Shown: one piece after another, positions 61,801 through 64,000 of the stretch
How positions within the stretch are numbered: position 1 is the stretch's first letter
How the letters are laid out: each line of letters begins with the position of its first letter
Origin: Diogma glabrata
Lineage: Eukaryota > Arthropoda > Insecta > Diptera > Cylindrotomidae
DNA: 64,000 nucleotides
Reading direction: 5' to 3'
NCBI GenBank assembly: GCA_963693315.1
Contig: OY856186.1
Span: forward strand, 91,929,536 to 91,993,535
Translations under genes and position numbers: made by a program
The notes under the pieces: generated by a model
Seen by the model: only the letters and a program-made list of their open reading frames with translations
What the model was told of the DNA's origin: nothing
Databases searched by the model: none

Positions 61801-64000
61801 CTATTCCTTCCCTAATTTAAAACAATAATGAATATTCAAAACAACAACAGCAAACATTCAAAACAACATTTTTTAAATTTTGCGAAAAAAAAATAAAAAC
61901 TCAAAAAAAGAACAAAAGAACAAAAGAAAATTTATTTAATATTTCTATGGGATAATTTTAAATTTTTATGGAATTTGTTGTAAATGTATGTCGCGAAAGT
62001 ACCATGCACTAGATTAGAATAACTTAAATTCCATTGAAACCTCTAGGGTTAGAAAGCTGAAAATCTCTGAGGTTATAGTTGAAAAGTTTAACTAAAAGCT
62101 AGTATGAGTTTAAACAACATAAACTGAAAAATGAGGAAGGCGTGGCTGTTTGCGTTTGTTTTCGTTTTAACAAGTTTAATAAGTTTTTCATAGTTATGTC
62201 AATTATTGTTTATTTTTCGTATAAGATTTTTTATTGAATGAAAATTATCCCTGAAGATGGTTTATTAAAACCGAAATAATTGTCGAATAAACAATTTTAA
62301 AAATATTTTTAATTAGTTTATTTATCATGATTGCCATCTATGTTTAATCATACATAAGCTATGCTTCTTTGTATAGAATTTATGCGATTTCCGTCTCGTA
62401 GTTGTGAGCTTAAAATCGATATAATCGATGTTATCAAGTATCAAGTTACAAGTATTAAGTCTTCACTTAATTTTAGCAACATGTATTACATACAATTCCA
62501 AACCAACAACATATTTGGTGAAGATGATAAAATTTGTAACATATGTTGAATTCCAATACATATAATTTTGATATACAAATGTAATTGTCTCAAGTTATAC
62601 TATCTTTCTTACGTTATTTTTAATTTCATAAAAATTCTGTGTAACAAAAAAAACATTGATCAAAGTCAACTACCGTTTAAAGCGATAGTTAAATAAAACG
62701 CAAATTAAGTGTACACAACAACTTCCCAAATTTTCATGATGATTAATGTATTAATGCATAAGAGACAAACAGACATACTTTCAATTTTATATGCATATAT
62801 TCAATATTTATTTAGCATGATGACTCGAATGCAAATTGCAAAAGACAGTAGCAATATAACTTTAAAAAACTGCATTATAGATCAATTTTTAAAATTCGTA
62901 AAAAGAAATGTTTATTATTTTTAACAATTCATGAATAAAAATAAAATAATTTTTTTGGCATTTAATAAAAATTTAAAAAAAACAATAAAAAAATATTATA
63001 CCACACCAGAAATTGAACTCACGACCTACAGAACATCAGCCACATCGCAATTTGAAACGTAGATAGATGTATTTCAAATTTAAAAAATATGGTTTTGTTC
63101 TTCAGAAATGCATATTAAAAATAATGAAGCGAATATATAAATTTTACCTCATACAAAATTGCATAACGCGGCTAAAAAAGTTTTTACTTCAAAAAAAACT
63201 ATCCCATACAATCAACCAAATTCAACGAAACGAATTAAGAGAATTTAACTTAAAATTTATTTTTGAACAAAACGTATAAATTGTGATTATAATTTGAACA
63301 TAATTTTAATAAAATCCAAACAATTTGACCAATTGGAATCATACCCATTGAATAATGATAATTTTTTTATAGGAAAATTTTCATTAGAAAATAGGTTAAG
63401 TTCGAAAGGCTATAGGTTAGAAAACAATACAATAATACATAGTACATATTATTATGGAAAAACATACAAATAAAACTGGTATTAATAAATGGAAGAGAAT
63501 AAATAATATTAAATATTACTTTTTCTTTAAGTAATAGAATGAAAAATAAAAATATTACATATAACAAAAAATAACGAAATTGTACCGGAAAATGTTTTTT
63601 TTTTAAATTTTTCAATTTTTTAATAAACGTAACCAATTTATTACAATAGCGAACCTTGTGTAACTGTTGTTGATTTTTTCCATTTATTGACGTTTGTCAA
63701 TTCTTCGAATTATAGAAGTAACTGCCATTTTAATACTGAATTTATGTTTAAATGATTTCTCTGTCTCGTTTTGATTGTTGTAATGGCTGAAAAGGTTGAT
63801 TCACACTATGAAGTCGTTAAAAACGGCAGTTTTTTCTCGCAACGCTTTTTGTTGTAACTATGAAAATTCTAAATTGAGTCGTATTTTACGAATTAAATGA
63901 AACGAATTAACGAATTACGAATTAATTTCAATAAATAATATTACACCCAGCGTTACTAAGTATTACGCCCATCAAGTGACATCCATCCCTCGGTCACAGA
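58859..64000 (+). other. Tsp: Tsp intron 5 (continues past the window)
   Basis: Begins GTAAGTATAT. No acceptor followed by an EGF or type 3 repeat frame was found before the right edge, so the intron is at least 5.1 kb. A weak minus-strand B-box-like word (GAGTTCAATTTC, 63009-63020, in a GGTCGTGAGTTCAA context) may be a decayed SINE. Short frames (59621-59830, 62361-62549, 62709-62924, 63067-63279, 63367-63636) are not supported. Confidence 0.7.

Overview
The window is AT-rich eukaryotic DNA, almost certainly from an insect or another arthropod: spliced genes with GT-AG introns, very long introns next to 63-72 bp ones, many (TA)n arrays, and transposon types common in arthropods (hAT, mariner-like, RTE- and Jockey-like LINEs, tRNA-derived SINEs, palindromic MITEs). 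The species cannot be named from the sequence. One gap of 200 N lies at 52501-52700.

Only one cellular protein-coding gene is convincing. It is the 5' part of a thrombospondin gene (Tsp, COMP/TSP-5-like pentameric subgroup) on the + strand. Five coding exons join in a consistent reading frame: 38233-38308, 48260-48323, 57761-57864, 57937-58497 and 58561-58858. They encode a signal peptide, an N-terminal domain, a very basic linker, a short coiled coil with a Cys pair, and a first EGF-like module. The gene runs past the right edge; the last 5.1 kb is intron. The first two introns are about 10.0 and 9.4 kb and are full of repeats.

Layout. 1-12.2 kb: AT-rich non-coding DNA with small MITEs, degenerate tandem repeats and a SINE. 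12.2-13.6 kb: a four-copy GTAACACCCGTCAC motif, then a 915 bp mariner-like element with about 264 bp inverted repeats and a transposase remnant. 14.3-17.7 kb: two broken RTE-like LINE copies in opposite orientations. 18.1-18.8 kb: a palindromic MITE and a (TA)n array. 20.86-30.25 kb: a nested complex. A large inverted repeat with (TA)n at its centre is split by a 5.06 kb hAT element, and its right arm by a second hAT-like element that itself carries a hAT MITE. 30.2-38.1 kb: mostly empty. 38.1-64 kb: the Tsp gene, with intronic hAT, LINE, SINE, MITE and tandem-repeat insertions.

Most other open frames are chance frames or (TA)n translations. The interest lies in the order of transposon insertions, the joins between transposon ends and (TA)n arrays, several long palindromes, and one dispersed repeat family that carries a 139 bp tandem array.
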